A stretch of 64,000 bases of DNA from Clostridia bacterium (GTDB lineage: Bacteria; Bacillota; Clostridia; Christensenellales; UMGS416), in assembly GCA_016938675.1 (NCBI GenBank), contig JAFGUF010000042.1, forward strand, positions 79,645 through 143,644. The letters are read 5' to 3'. The translations under genes were made by a program, and so were the position numbers. This document shows, in pieces, positions 53,058-62,242 of the stretch. The notes beneath the pieces were generated by a model. It saw only the letters and a program-made list of their open reading frames with translations, did not search any database and had not been told where the DNA came from. The stretch's first letter is position 1; the number at the start of each line of letters is the position of its first letter.

Positions 53058-54680
53058 ATGTATAAGGTCTTTCTTGTTGAAGATGAGATAATAGTACGTG
53101 AAGGCATACGTCAGAACATCAATTGGGAGCAGTATGGCTTTTTTTATGCTGGAGACGCGCCGGACGGAGAACTTGCGCTGCCCCTGATTCGTCAGATACA
53201 GCCGGATTTGCTGATTACGGATATTAAGATGCCCTTTATGGATGGGCTTGCTCTTATTGAACTTGTGAGGAAGGAACTGCCCAGAACCAAGATAGTAATT
53301 GTAAGCGGGTATGACGACTTCTCCTATGCGCAGCAGGCCATACGCATGGGGGTGGAGCAGTACCTTTTAAAGCCGATTGTTAAGGAAAAGATGATGGAGC
53401 TTTTGGGCTCTCTTTACAGCAAGATGGAGGCTGAGAACCAGCAGCTGGAATATTTCGAGAAATTTCAGAGAGAGGCACAGGAATACGAGGCCTTTTCTCG
53501 CAGGAGATTTTTTGAGCAGATTGTTACAGGCGGATTGAGCGTCTCTGAAATATCAGAGACAGCAAAAGCGCTCGATATAGATTTAAATTCACTTTATTAT
53601 AATGTAGTTCTTTTTTCCGTGAACAGCGCCGGACACAACAGAAGCACTCCGGAAAGCTACACCGATTCACTTGCAGAGGTTCAGGAAAAAGTAATGCAGT
53701 TTATAGTCGGAAATTCAGATATGATACTTTTCAGATGGAACGTTACCACATATGCCGTACTGATTAAAGGCGGCAGCGATGATATAAAGGAAAAAACTTC
53801 AAAATGCGTTGAAAGCATAGAAAACCTTTGCGCTTCTGCCGGAAACGATGTAGACTGGCACATCGCATGCGGAACGCCCGTTTCCAGATTGAGCGCCATA
53901 CCGGCATGCTTCACGGAAGCAAGCCGAGTGCTATCATATAGATACCTCTGCCCGGGGAAACATCTGCTCTCAGAAGATAGTATAGGTGATATTTGGAAAA
54001 AAGACAGCAAAGAGCCGCTGGCTGATAAGTGCATACAGGAAATTGACCAGGAATGCATAAAAAACTTCCTTAACAACGGCGAGAAGGCGGAAATAGACCA
54101 CTTTATAGATCAGCTCCTGCAGACTCCGGGGGAAGATATGGTTTCTCTGCCTATGTTCTGCCGGTATTTGACCATGACGGTCTATTTCGTAGCAGAGGAA
54201 TATATAGACTCAATCGGCTACCGCACGGAAAGCTTTTGGCCGCTTGAGCTGAGGCCGAATATAAACGTATCAACTCCAAGGGAAGTGGTACGCTATTCCA
54301 AGCGCGTGATGGAGTACGTCATTGAATTGCGAGACAGCGAAAGCAAAAAGCAGCAGCGTGACCTTTTGGTCAAGGCAGTAAGCTTTATTGACGAACACTA
54401 CTCAGAAGAATCGATTTCCCTTGATAGGGTAGCAAGGGAAGTAAATATAAGCCCCAATTATTTCTCAGCAATGTTCAGCCAGGAAAGCGGACAGACATTT
54501 GTGGAGTACCTTACCAATAAACGAATTGATGAAGCAAAAAGAATGCTTCGCAGCAGCAATAGGCGCTCCAGCGAAGTGGCCTTCGCAGTCGGATATAAAG
54601 ACCCTCATTATTTCAGCTTTGTTTTCAAAAAGGTTGCCGGATGCACGCCCAGCGAATACCGCAGAGGTAACAAACAATGA
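53058..54680 (+). CDS. YesN-like response regulator with AraC DNA-binding domain
   Basis: A 540-residue regulator. The receiver domain starts MYKVFLVEDEIIVREGIR, and the phosphoacceptor is the aspartate in LLITDIKMPFMDG. A central region of unknown fold follows. Two AraC helix-turn-helix units form the last 100 residues (ISLDRVAREVNISPNYFSAM and GYKDPHYFSFVFKK). I chose the ATG at 53058 because AAGGAGAAGG precedes it and the receiver begins there. It overlaps the kinase gene by four bases. It probably activates the sugar transporter operon downstream. Confidence 0.92.
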   Translation: MYKVFLVEDEIIVREGIRQNINWEQYGFFYAGDAPDGELALPLIRQIQPDLLITDIKMPFMDGLALIELVRKELPRTKIVIVSGYDDFSYAQQAIRMGVEQYLLKPIVKEKMMELLGSLYSKMEAENQQLEYFEKFQREAQEYEAFSRRRFFEQIVTGGLSVSEISETAKALDIDLNSLYYNVVLFSVNSAGHNRSTPESYTDSLAEVQEKVMQFIVGNSDMILFRWNVTTYAVLIKGGSDDIKEKTSKCVESIENLCASAGNDVDWHIACGTPVSRLSAIPACFTEASRVLSYRYLCPGKHLLSEDSIGDIWKKDSKEPLADKCIQEIDQECIKNFLNNGEKAEIDHFIDQLLQTPGEDMVSLPMFCRYLTMTVYFVAEEYIDSIGYRTESFWPLELRPNINVSTPREVVRYSKRVMEYVIELRDSESKKQQRDLLVKAVSFIDEHYSEESISLDRVAREVNISPNYFSAMFSQESGQTFVEYLTNKRIDEAKRMLRSSNRRSSEVAFAVGYKDPHYFSFVFKKVAGCTPSEYRRGNKQ

Positions 54681-56143
54681 AACTATTTTCAGATAAAGTA
54701 AAAAAAGGAACACCCAATAATTTTAATTCCAAGGTCACTATGCAGGCAAAACTGTGGAAGATTATTCTGCTTGTTGCTGTTCCTTTGATCATTGTTGTTA
54801 TTGGAGTTTCATCCACTGGCATAATATATGCGCTGCAGTACAACGGCATACTAAATAATGTTACAACGGCGTCTGACTTTAACCAGAACTTCAAGGATGA
54901 TGTCGACCTTAAAATGTATTACTATGTAATCGACAGCCAATACTCAGAAGGACTGCCTTTAGAAGAGGTAAAGTCTGCTGAAATAATAGCAAGGACTCTG
55001 ATTGAAACAACAACAGAAAAGGAAAGCCTTCGGGCGATAAGCAGCGCACTAAACCTTTGCCACAACCTAGAGGACAAGATGCTGCAGATTGCAGATACTG
55101 AAGGATATGAATCCCGTGAAGACCAGCTGGAGCAGAACATTTACGTGCTGACAGATTTGATACAGACCTACATGTATACTTACCTTTACTACGAATCGGT
55201 CCATCTTAATGACCTGCAGACAAGCATGATAGAAAACATGATAGTAGTTATGGGCATAACGATGATTTTGTCGCTGGTTCTTTTATATTTTCTGCTTTCC
55301 TATTCGCAGAAGTTATCCAGCAGGGTAGTTGACCCAATTGACCAGATATGCGAGCGCTTGGAGGCCATAGGAAAGGGAAGCCTGCTGGTATGCGAGCCTA
55401 TACAGGCTGATGTAGAGGAAGTACAGATTCTCTCCGACGGAATTGAAAACATGGTAGGCCGCCTTAAAAGGCAGATAGAAAAAAACACAGACCAGGAAAA
55501 GCAGCGCAGAAAGACAGAGCTAGCCCTTCTGCAGGCGCAGATAAGCCCGCACTTTTTATACAATACTTTAGATACGATAATCTGGCTCATAGAATCCAAG
55601 GAAATAGATGCTGCTGTCACTATTGTGTGCAGCCTTTCTAACTTTTTCCGTTTTTCTCTAAGCAGAGGCCAGAATATTATAACCCTTGCAGAAGAAGAAC
55701 AGCACATAAGAAGCTATCTTGAGATTCAACAGATGCGTTACCGTGATCTTATGGAGTATGAAATAGACATTGCTGATGAATTGAAAGGATATATTCTGCC
55801 GAAACTGACATTGCAGCCGTTGGTGGAAAATGCGCTTTACCATGGAATTAAGGCAAAGCGGCGCAAAGGGCTTATTCTAGTTAAGGGCAGGCAGGAAGGC
55901 GACCGAATAATTTTAGAAGTTTCAGATGACGGAAACGGAATGACTGAAGAGCGGCTTGAAGCCGTGAGGGCATCGCTTTCTGCTGAAAAGGGAGAAGGAT
56001 TCGGATTGCGCACAGTGCACGAAAGGATACAGATACTATTTGGCAGCGAGTATGGGCTGCAGGTGGAGAGCGCACCGGATAAAGGCACGAGAATAATTGT
56101 TACAATTCCTACGCAGACAACCGACAAGGAGATGAACACATGA
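54677..56143 (+). CDS. YesM/LytS-like sensor histidine kinase
   Basis: A 488-residue membrane kinase. Two membrane helices, near residues 28-52 and 190-212, flank an external sensor domain. A HAMP-like linker (RVVDPIDQICERLEAIG) is followed by the His_kinase domain with the phosphoacceptor histidine in AQISPHFLYNTLDTI. A GHKL ATPase domain with LQPLVENALYHGI and SDDGNGM then follows. The start overlaps the yesN-like gene (ATGA), and its own end overlaps the binding-protein gene, so all three are translationally coupled. Confidence 0.93.
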   Translation: MKLFSDKVKKGTPNNFNSKVTMQAKLWKIILLVAVPLIIVVIGVSSTGIIYALQYNGILNNVTTASDFNQNFKDDVDLKMYYYVIDSQYSEGLPLEEVKSAEIIARTLIETTTEKESLRAISSALNLCHNLEDKMLQIADTEGYESREDQLEQNIYVLTDLIQTYMYTYLYYESVHLNDLQTSMIENMIVVMGITMILSLVLLYFLLSYSQKLSSRVVDPIDQICERLEAIGKGSLLVCEPIQADVEEVQILSDGIENMVGRLKRQIEKNTDQEKQRRKTELALLQAQISPHFLYNTLDTIIWLIESKEIDAAVTIVCSLSNFFRFSLSRGQNIITLAEEEQHIRSYLEIQQMRYRDLMEYEIDIADELKGYILPKLTLQPLVENALYHGIKAKRRKGLILVKGRQEGDRIILEVSDDGNGMTEERLEAVRASLSAEKGEGFGLRTVHERIQILFGSEYGLQVESAPDKGTRIIVTIPTQTTDKEMNT

Positions 56144-57135
56144 AAAAAGGTATGCTTATAATATCTCTATGTATAGCAGTTCTAGTAAGCGGGTGCATGA
56201 AAGAGGAGCTGCCTGCTGCTGAATCGCCGGAAAATGATTTGATAGTTGTTGGGTTCTCGCAGGTAGGCGCAGAATCTGAATGGCGCGTTGCGAACACAGA
56301 GAGCATGAAAGCAGCGCTAAGCGAAGAAAACGGATATGAGCTGATATATGACGATGCGCGAAACAAGCCAGAGAATCAGATACGAGCAATCCGCACATTT
56401 ATCCAGCAGGAGGTTGACTATATCGTTTTTTCACCTATTGTTGAAACAGGCTGGGATTCCATACTTCAGGAAGCAAAAGAAGCAGGAATAAATGTAATAG
56501 TAACAGACAGGTATATTGAGCCGGGATATGAAAACCTCTTTACTGCATTTGTTGGCTCGGATTTCCGCTCGGAGGGCGAAAAGGCAGTGGCGTGGCTTGA
56601 AAAGACGCTGGCAGAGCAGGGGCGAGCGGGAGAAAACATTACAATAGTCCATATTCAGGGAACTATGGGATCATCTGCGCAGATCGGGCGAAGCAGCGCC
56701 ATTGAGGAAGCCATTGCGGAGAATACAAACTGGGATATGGTGAGCCAGGAATGCGGGGATTTTACCCGCGCGAAGGCATACGAGGTGATGAAAGCTATCC
56801 TGCAGGAAACACAGGATATAGATGTAGTATACTGCGAAAATGACGGCGAGGCGTTGGGAGCCATTGATGCAATGGAGGAAGAAGGCCTTGTGTGCAATGT
56901 AAATGACGGCGTTATCGTCATATCATTTGATGCAACAAGGCTAGGCCTTGAATACTGCCTTGCAGGCAAAATAGCATTAAATGTGGAATGCAATCCGCTG
57001 CAGGGCCCATATGTAGATGAAGTGATTAAGCAGCTTGAGCAGGGAGAAACAATAGAAAGAGAAAAATACATGGAAGAAGCTGAATTCGACAGCCTCACTA
57101 TAACTCAGGAAATGATAGACAGCAGAGACTATTAA
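56140..57135 (+). CDS. YtfQ-like sugar-binding lipoprotein, probable sensor partner
   Basis: A 331-residue lipoprotein with lipobox VLVSGC. The mature part resembles the furanose-binding YtfQ group: VVGFSQVGAESEWRVANTES, RAIRTFIQQEVDYIVFSPIV, TGWDSILQEAKEAG, ENDGEALGAIDAME. It overlaps the histidine kinase gene by four bases. By analogy with the XylFII-LytS-YesN system of Clostridium beijerinckii, it may present bound sugar to the kinase, not feed a permease. A separate paralogue of it at 58540 is the likely transport receptor. Confidence 0.85.
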   Translation: MKKGMLIISLCIAVLVSGCMKEELPAAESPENDLIVVGFSQVGAESEWRVANTESMKAALSEENGYELIYDDARNKPENQIRAIRTFIQQEVDYIVFSPIVETGWDSILQEAKEAGINVIVTDRYIEPGYENLFTAFVGSDFRSEGEKAVAWLEKTLAEQGRAGENITIVHIQGTMGSSAQIGRSSAIEEAIAENTNWDMVSQECGDFTRAKAYEVMKAILQETQDIDVVYCENDGEALGAIDAMEEEGLVCNVNDGVIVISFDATRLGLEYCLAGKIALNVECNPLQGPYVDEVIKQLEQGETIEREKYMEEAEFDSLTITQEMIDSRDY

Positions 57136-57287
57136 TGAAGTGAACAAAGAAAAGATAGATTCCAGAAGAGAAATGACTGATTATTATATATGGATATAAA
57201 TACAGAAGGGATATTAAGAAGAAGAGTTTAAAAAGTTTTGTGCATACTGCATTGATTATTTAATTGGAGCAGAGAAGGAGGAATAAT

Positions 57288-58067
57288 ATGAAAAGGATGA
57301 TGATTGCGGTTATTGTGCTGGTTATTCTTGCAACGATGGCTGCAGGATGCGCAGACAAATACGAGGAAACTCTTATTGTCGGCGTGACGGAGGATTACCC
57401 TCCGATGGGATTTAGAAACACAGCAGGTGATTTGGTAGGCTTCGAAGTGGATTTGGCACGTGCTATAGCTGAGGAAATGGGTGTGGACATTGAATTGGTT
57501 GTTGTTGACCGCCAGGAGATGATAGGAACATTAAGAGATAAGGATGTTGATGTATTGATATCCTCTGTCTCTGTAACTGAGGAAAAAAAGAAATACGCGT
57601 ATATTGATTTCTCATCGCCATATCTTCAAAACGGGCATGTAATAGTAACAACGACTGAGCAGGCAGACACAATAAAGACACTTGAGAGCCTGAGCGGGCT
57701 GGTCGTTGGAGTTGAGGCAGGGAGCACAGACGACCTGCTTGCAACGGAACAGAAAGGCAAAATTGACTTTACTCTGATCCGGTATGAGAAAATGGCAGTA
57801 TGTATCGCAGCGCTTAAGGCAGGACAGCTGGATTGCCTGATATGCGATATGGCAGTAGCCATAGACACAGTAGCCAAAAATCCAAGCAGATTCGCGGTAA
57901 GCTCGGCGCATCTTGCTGATGAGCCTTTTGCTGTAGCCATAAACATCGGCAATGATAAACTCTTAAGGCAGATAAATGACGCACTACTGGCAGTAAAAGA
58001 GAGCGGAAAGTTATCTGAGCTCTCTATTGAATACATGGGAAAAGATTACACACAAAATCTGGATTGA
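57288..58067 (+). CDS. Family 3 (amino-acid-type) substrate-binding lipoprotein, orphan
   Basis: A 259-residue lipoprotein with signal ending TMAAGC. The family 3 solute-binding pattern is seen in GVTEDYPPMGFRNTAGDLV, GFEVDLARAIAEEMG and ISSVSVTEEKKKYAYIDFS. The usual ligand-carboxylate arginine in the TxERxK position is replaced by lysine and the loop is two residues longer, so the ligand may not be a standard amino acid. No permease or ATPase of that type adjoins it. I chose the ATG at 57288 for its AAGGAGG site. Terminator follows. Confidence 0.85.
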   Translation: MKRMMIAVIVLVILATMAAGCADKYEETLIVGVTEDYPPMGFRNTAGDLVGFEVDLARAIAEEMGVDIELVVVDRQEMIGTLRDKDVDVLISSVSVTEEKKKYAYIDFSSPYLQNGHVIVTTTEQADTIKTLESLSGLVVGVEAGSTDDLLATEQKGKIDFTLIRYEKMAVCIAALKAGQLDCLICDMAVAIDTVAKNPSRFAVSSAHLADEPFAVAINIGNDKLLRQINDALLAVKESGKLSELSIEYMGKDYTQNLD

Positions 58068-58106
58068 TATAGCAACTATCGCAAATAACTTTATTCATTT
58101 GTTTTT

Positions 58107-58136
58107 GGCTGATTCCTAAGGGGGTCAGCTTTTTTT
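58107..58136 (+). terminator. Intrinsic terminator after the family 3 binding protein gene
   Basis: GGCTGATTCC at 58107-58116 pairs with GGGGGTCAGCT near 58120-58130, including G-T pairs, and runs into T residues at 58130-58136. Confidence 0.85.
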
Positions 58137-58148
58137 ATGGCTTTAGCC

Positions 58149-58225
58149 GGTTGGGCACGCTAAACGTGAGGAATCAAGGACAACCCGTTTGACGTGTGAG
58201 CCTGACTTGCTGGGTTAATTTTTTT
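58149..58225 (+). promoter_or_regulatory. Possible structured leader RNA or attenuator
   Basis: This GC-richer island in an AT-rich gap has mutually exclusive pairings. GGTTG at 58149-58153 can pair with CAACC at 58181-58185, enclosing a small CACG-CTAAA-CGTG hairpin at 58156-58168. Alternatively AACCC at 58182-58186 can pair with GGGTT at 58212-58216, which is followed by seven T residues at 58219-58225, like a terminator. This is typical of switch-type leaders but no known class is recognised, and the alternative stems are short. Confidence 0.35.
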
Positions 58226-58493
58226 AATAAAAAAGGTAAATAATTTACTACGACCCAAAAAAATCCCGTTTACAAAAAGTTCATCTTTGTTTGCTATTTA
58301 TTCAATATGGTTGGAATTCTTATGGACTTGCCGCAATGGTGTTGAATAGTGTATTTAGAATATGTTATATAAAAAAGGAACAAGTTTTTATATACTTTAA
58401 ACAAAATTTGCGGCTCATTGGAAGAAGAAGGATGAAACCGTATTCCATCGGAAAATAATTTGGAAAACCCTAAGCAAATATATTAGATAATTT

Positions 58494-58511
58494 TTCAGGC
58501 ATAAGCCTGAA
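58494..58511 (+). other. Hairpin directly upstream of the transport binding-protein gene
   Basis: TTCAGGC at 58494-58500 and GCCTGAA at 58505-58511 form a 7-bp stem with a 4-base loop, 28 bases before the ATG at 58540. It could be an operator or a 5' leader hairpin that stabilises this mRNA. The rest of 58226-58539 shows no gene. Confidence 0.5.
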
Positions 58512-58539
58512 TATAATACAAAATAGTAGGAGGAATTTT

Positions 58540-59520
58540 ATGAAGAAAATTTTAAAGAGTTCTTTAGTTTTCGTATTAGTACTTGTACTTGCATTTGCTT
58601 TTGCAGCATGCAACAAGGAAGACAAAACTGACGGCGGCCTGATCAAGGTTGGTATCGTAAACAACCCACCAGCTGAGTCCGGATATCGCGCAGCAAACGT
58701 TGCTGACTTTGAAAAAGTATTCACAGAAGCAAACGGCTATGAAGTTTCAACTTTCTACAGCCTGAAAAATGACGAGCAATTGAATGCAGCTGGCCAGTTC
58801 ATAACTGACGGCGTAGACTATCTCCTCATTTCAGCCGCTGCTACAGATGGTTGGGATTCAGTTCTGACAAGTGCTAAAGAAGCAGGAATCAAAGTTTTCT
58901 TGTTTGACCGCATGATGAACGTTGACGAAAGCCTTTATGAAGCAGCTGTTGTATCAGACATGGCTCAGGAAGGCATCACAGCTGTAGAATGGCTTAAAGC
59001 ACAAAACCTTAGCGAATACAATGTTATACACATTCAGGGCGCAATGGGCAGCGATGCACAGATAGGCCGTACAGCAGCATTAGACGCAGAATTCGCAGCC
59101 GGCACAATGACAAAGGTTGCACAGCAGACAGCAACTTGGGATGAAGCAGAAGCTAAGAAAATAGTAGAAGCAGTTATCAACTCAGGCGATGCTTTCAACG
59201 TAATCTATGCAGAAAACGACGGCATGGCTAAAGGCGCTGTTGCAGCATTGGATGAAAACGGAATAACACACGGCGTTGGCAAAGACGTTATAGTAATGGG
59301 ATTTGACTGCAACAAGTGGGCTCTTAGAGAACTGCTGGCAGGCAACTGGAACTATGATGGACAATGCAGCCCATTCCAGGCATCTGTAATCGAAGAAATG
59401 ATTCAAAAGCTTGAAGCTGGCGAAACATTGACAGAAAAGAAAGTTATTTCTGAAGAAAAGGGCTTCGATGCAACAGTTATAACACAAGAAGACATTGATA
59501 CTTATGGTCTTGGAGAGTAA
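58540..59520 (+). CDS. Sugar ABC transporter substrate-binding lipoprotein (YtfQ-like)
   Basis: A 326-residue lipoprotein with lipobox AFAAC. The mature fold resembles YtfQ-type furanose receptors: ITDGVDYLLISAAATDGWDS, IKVFLFDRMM, HIQGAMGSDAQIGRTAAL, YAENDGMAKGAVAALDENG. Its codon choice looks more biased than that of neighbours, in keeping with high expression, and AGGAGG precedes the ATG. It is the receptor of the ATPase and two permeases downstream, and a clear paralogue of the sensor protein at 56140. Confidence 0.93.
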   Translation: MKKILKSSLVFVLVLVLAFAFAACNKEDKTDGGLIKVGIVNNPPAESGYRAANVADFEKVFTEANGYEVSTFYSLKNDEQLNAAGQFITDGVDYLLISAAATDGWDSVLTSAKEAGIKVFLFDRMMNVDESLYEAAVVSDMAQEGITAVEWLKAQNLSEYNVIHIQGAMGSDAQIGRTAALDAEFAAGTMTKVAQQTATWDEAEAKKIVEAVINSGDAFNVIYAENDGMAKGAVAALDENGITHGVGKDVIVMGFDCNKWALRELLAGNWNYDGQCSPFQASVIEEMIQKLEAGETLTEKKVISEEKGFDATVITQEDIDTYGLGE

Positions 59521-59568
59521 TTAATTAGATTAGAATCCTAGTCTATTAAACAACTTCGTATCAAACAA

Positions 59569-59617
59569 ATGCGGTGTGAGTGTATGAGTAAGTTTGCACA
59601 TACACGCACCGCATTTT
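59569..59617 (+). terminator. Long hairpin between the binding-protein and ATPase genes
   Basis: ATGCGGTG at 59569-59576 pairs with CACCGCAT at 59607-59614, and GTGTATG at 59580-59586 with CATACAC at 59599-59605, ending in TTTT. It probably acts as a partial terminator or RNA-stabilising barrier, so that the receptor is made in excess over the membrane components. Confidence 0.65.
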
Positions 59618-59653
59618 AAAAATTACCAAAGTTTAAAGGATGGTTGGTTACCT

Positions 59654-61174
59654 ATGAAGAACGACATTATTTTGTCAATGCGGGGAATTTGTAAAACATT
59701 TCCGGGAGTACGTGCTTTACAAAAAGTTGATTTTACGCTTTGTAAAGGAGAAATCCACGCCCTGATGGGAGAGAACGGCGCCGGAAAATCAACTTTGATT
59801 AAAGTATTAACGGGTGTTCACCCAAAAGATTCGGGACAAATCAAAATAGCTGGCGTTAATAACGATAAAGAAATTACAATAAAATCACCTCAAGAGGCAC
59901 AAAACTTAGGGATAAGCACAGTTTATCAGGAGATAACTCTGTGTCCAAACCTTACAGTAGCTGAAAATATGTTTATCGGACGGGGTAATTACCGTTTGGT
60001 TAATTGGCGTTTTATTGAAAAGAGGACGACTGAGATCCTCGAAAAGCTGAATATTCCGGCGAGAGCTACACAGCAGCTGAGCACATGCTCGCTTGCAGTG
60101 CAGCAAATGGTTGCAGTAGCACGTGCAGTTGATATGGACTGCAAAGTGCTGATTTTGGATGAGCCTACATCATCGCTGGATGAAAATGAAGTTGCATTGC
60201 TTTTCTCACTTATGAGGAATTTGAAGTCACGTGAAGTCGGCATAATATTTATCACTCACTTTATTGAGCAGGTATATGAAATATGCGACAAAATAACCGT
60301 TCTGCGCAACGGTGAGCTGGTAGGGCAATATGAAATAGCAGAATTGCCTCGCCTGCAGTTGATTTCAAAAATGATGGGAAAAGAGCTGGATGATATCTCG
60401 GCGCTGAAGAACCAGAAAACCGAAAAACTAATTGAAGATGTTCCGGTTGTTTTGGAGGCAACAAAGCTATCCAGCATAGAATGCAAGAATGCATTTGATT
60501 TTGAAATTCACAAAGGCGAAGTAAACGGATTTGCAGGGCTGCTAGGATCGGGCCGCAGCGAAAGCGTGCGCGCGATATTCGGCGCTGACAAGATTACCGG
60601 CGGGCAAATAAAGGTTAACGGTAAATCCGTTAAATTTGCAAGCCCTAAAGACGCAATGAAAAACGGCATTGGATACTTGCCGGAGGATAGAAAAGAAGAT
60701 GGCTTAATAGCCGATTTATCAGTTCGTGAGAATATCATTTTGGCACTGCAGGTGCAAAAAGGATTTTTCCATCCGTTTTCTAAGGCAGAAGCCGAAGAAT
60801 TTGCAGATAAATACGTTAAATTATTAGGAATAAAGACAGCATCTACTGATACACCGATTAGCTCGCTTTCGGGCGGAAACCAGCAGAAAGCAATACTTGC
60901 GCGCTGGTTATTGACTAATCCGCAGTATCTGATACTAGATGAGCCTACACGTGGAATAGACGTGGGCACAAAAGTCGAAATACAAAAGCTTGTTTTGAAG
61001 CTTGCAGAAGACGGAGTAAGCGTTACATTTATTTCATCAGAAATTGAAGAAATGCTGCGCACTTGCTCAAGGCTGATTGTAATGCGTGACCGCAAAATAG
61101 TCGGAGAGCTGACAGGTGAGGAAATGACACAGGCAAAAATAATGCATACTATAGCGGGGGAGGGAGATAAATGA
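59654..61174 (+). CDS. Sugar ABC transporter ATP-binding protein, two-domain (YtfR/MglA-type)
   Basis: A 506-residue CUT2-type ATPase with two nucleotide-binding domains. The first has Walker A GENGAGKST at residues 39-47 and Walker B VLILDEPTSSLDENE. The second has the usual degenerate P-loop LLGSGRSE and signature LSGGNQQKAILARWLL, with LILDEPTRGIDVGTK. It powers sugar import with the two permeases that follow. I start at the ATG at 59654; the longer frame would begin inside the hairpin. The end overlaps the permease gene by four bases. Confidence 0.94.
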   Translation: MKNDIILSMRGICKTFPGVRALQKVDFTLCKGEIHALMGENGAGKSTLIKVLTGVHPKDSGQIKIAGVNNDKEITIKSPQEAQNLGISTVYQEITLCPNLTVAENMFIGRGNYRLVNWRFIEKRTTEILEKLNIPARATQQLSTCSLAVQQMVAVARAVDMDCKVLILDEPTSSLDENEVALLFSLMRNLKSREVGIIFITHFIEQVYEICDKITVLRNGELVGQYEIAELPRLQLISKMMGKELDDISALKNQKTEKLIEDVPVVLEATKLSSIECKNAFDFEIHKGEVNGFAGLLGSGRSESVRAIFGADKITGGQIKVNGKSVKFASPKDAMKNGIGYLPEDRKEDGLIADLSVRENIILALQVQKGFFHPFSKAEAEEFADKYVKLLGIKTASTDTPISSLSGGNQQKAILARWLLTNPQYLILDEPTRGIDVGTKVEIQKLVLKLAEDGVSVTFISSEIEEMLRTCSRLIVMRDRKIVGELTGEEMTQAKIMHTIAGEGDK

Positions 61175-62241
61175 TTCAGTTTTTCAAAAAATTAGTGAAG
61201 TCTCAACTGGCTATCCCGTTGTTTGCGCTGCTGCTTGTAATTGTATTTAACGTAATAAGGGATATCGGATTCTTTTCACTAAATATTACTACAAATAACG
61301 ATGGAAACATTGTTCTTACAGGAAATATAATCAGTATTTTAAACGGCGCATCCGAGCTTGCTATTCTGGCAATAGGAATGACACTGGTAACAGCAGCAGC
61401 CAGAGGACAGGACATAAGCGTTGGCGCGGCAACAGCCATCGCAGGCAGCGTATTTGTACGCGTGCTTCGCGAGAATGAGATTACAATGGTCGTTATATTA
61501 TTTGCCTTTTTGGCTGCATGCCTAGTTGCAATACTATTTGGCGCATTCAACGGCACACTGGTTTCGGTATTTAAGATTCAGGCCATGATAGCATCACTGA
61601 TTCTATTCACCGCAGGACGGCCAATAGCCTACTGGATAAACGGCGGAGCCACACCAACTGTTGAGAGCCCGCTCCTTGGCTATATCGGCAGCTTCATTCC
61701 GGGCATACCCATACCGACGCCTATCATTATAGTTGTGGTCTTCGGTACTATTGTATCACTGGTTCTTAAGTTTACTAATCTTGGGCTTTACACTCAGGCA
61801 GTGGGAATCAATGAAAAATCAGCGCGTCTAAACGGAATAAATGCCGTATTAATGAAGCTTCTTACCTTTATGATACTTGGAGTATGCGTTGCTATAGCAG
61901 GATGCATAAACGTAAGCAGGATAGGCCTGATAAATCATGAAACTATTCTTTTGGACATCGAAATGGACGCTATTTTAGCAGTAGCAATCGGCGGCAACGC
62001 GCTAAGCGGAGGCAAATTCAGCCTTATCGGCTCTGTAATAGGCGCCTACATTATTCAGGCACTTACAATTACGCTCTATGCAATGAAAGTTGCATCAACG
62101 GATGTAAAAGCCTTCAAGGCAATCGTAATCATAGCTATTGTTGTAATCGGATCACCAACTGTAAAAAAATTCGCTGTGCAATTGCGAGATAAGCTATTTA
62201 AAAGGCGTAAGAAGATGACTGAGATAACGGAGAATTTATAA
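61171..62241 (+). CDS. Sugar ABC transporter permease (YtfT-type)
   Basis: A 356-residue CUT2 permease with about nine hydrophobic segments. The family loop is seen as GVCVAIAGCINVSRIGL and LAVAIGGNALSGGKFSLIGS. The ATGA overlap with the ATPase gene marks tight coupling. A basic tail (KLFKRRKKMTEITENL) faces the cytoplasm. With the second, different permease gene one base on, it suggests a heterodimeric channel, as in the E. coli YtfT/YjfF furanose transporter. Confidence 0.92.
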   Translation: MIQFFKKLVKSQLAIPLFALLLVIVFNVIRDIGFFSLNITTNNDGNIVLTGNIISILNGASELAILAIGMTLVTAAARGQDISVGAATAIAGSVFVRVLRENEITMVVILFAFLAACLVAILFGAFNGTLVSVFKIQAMIASLILFTAGRPIAYWINGGATPTVESPLLGYIGSFIPGIPIPTPIIIVVVFGTIVSLVLKFTNLGLYTQAVGINEKSARLNGINAVLMKLLTFMILGVCVAIAGCINVSRIGLINHETILLDIEMDAILAVAIGGNALSGGKFSLIGSVIGAYIIQALTITLYAMKVASTDVKAFKAIVIIAIVVIGSPTVKKFAVQLRDKLFKRRKKMTEITENL

Positions 62242-62242
62242 T

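Noticed and set aside
58432..58448. Catabolite-responsive (cre) site before the sugar receptor gene
   Set aside because: TGAAACCGTATTCCA has at least two mismatches at conserved positions of the cre consensus.
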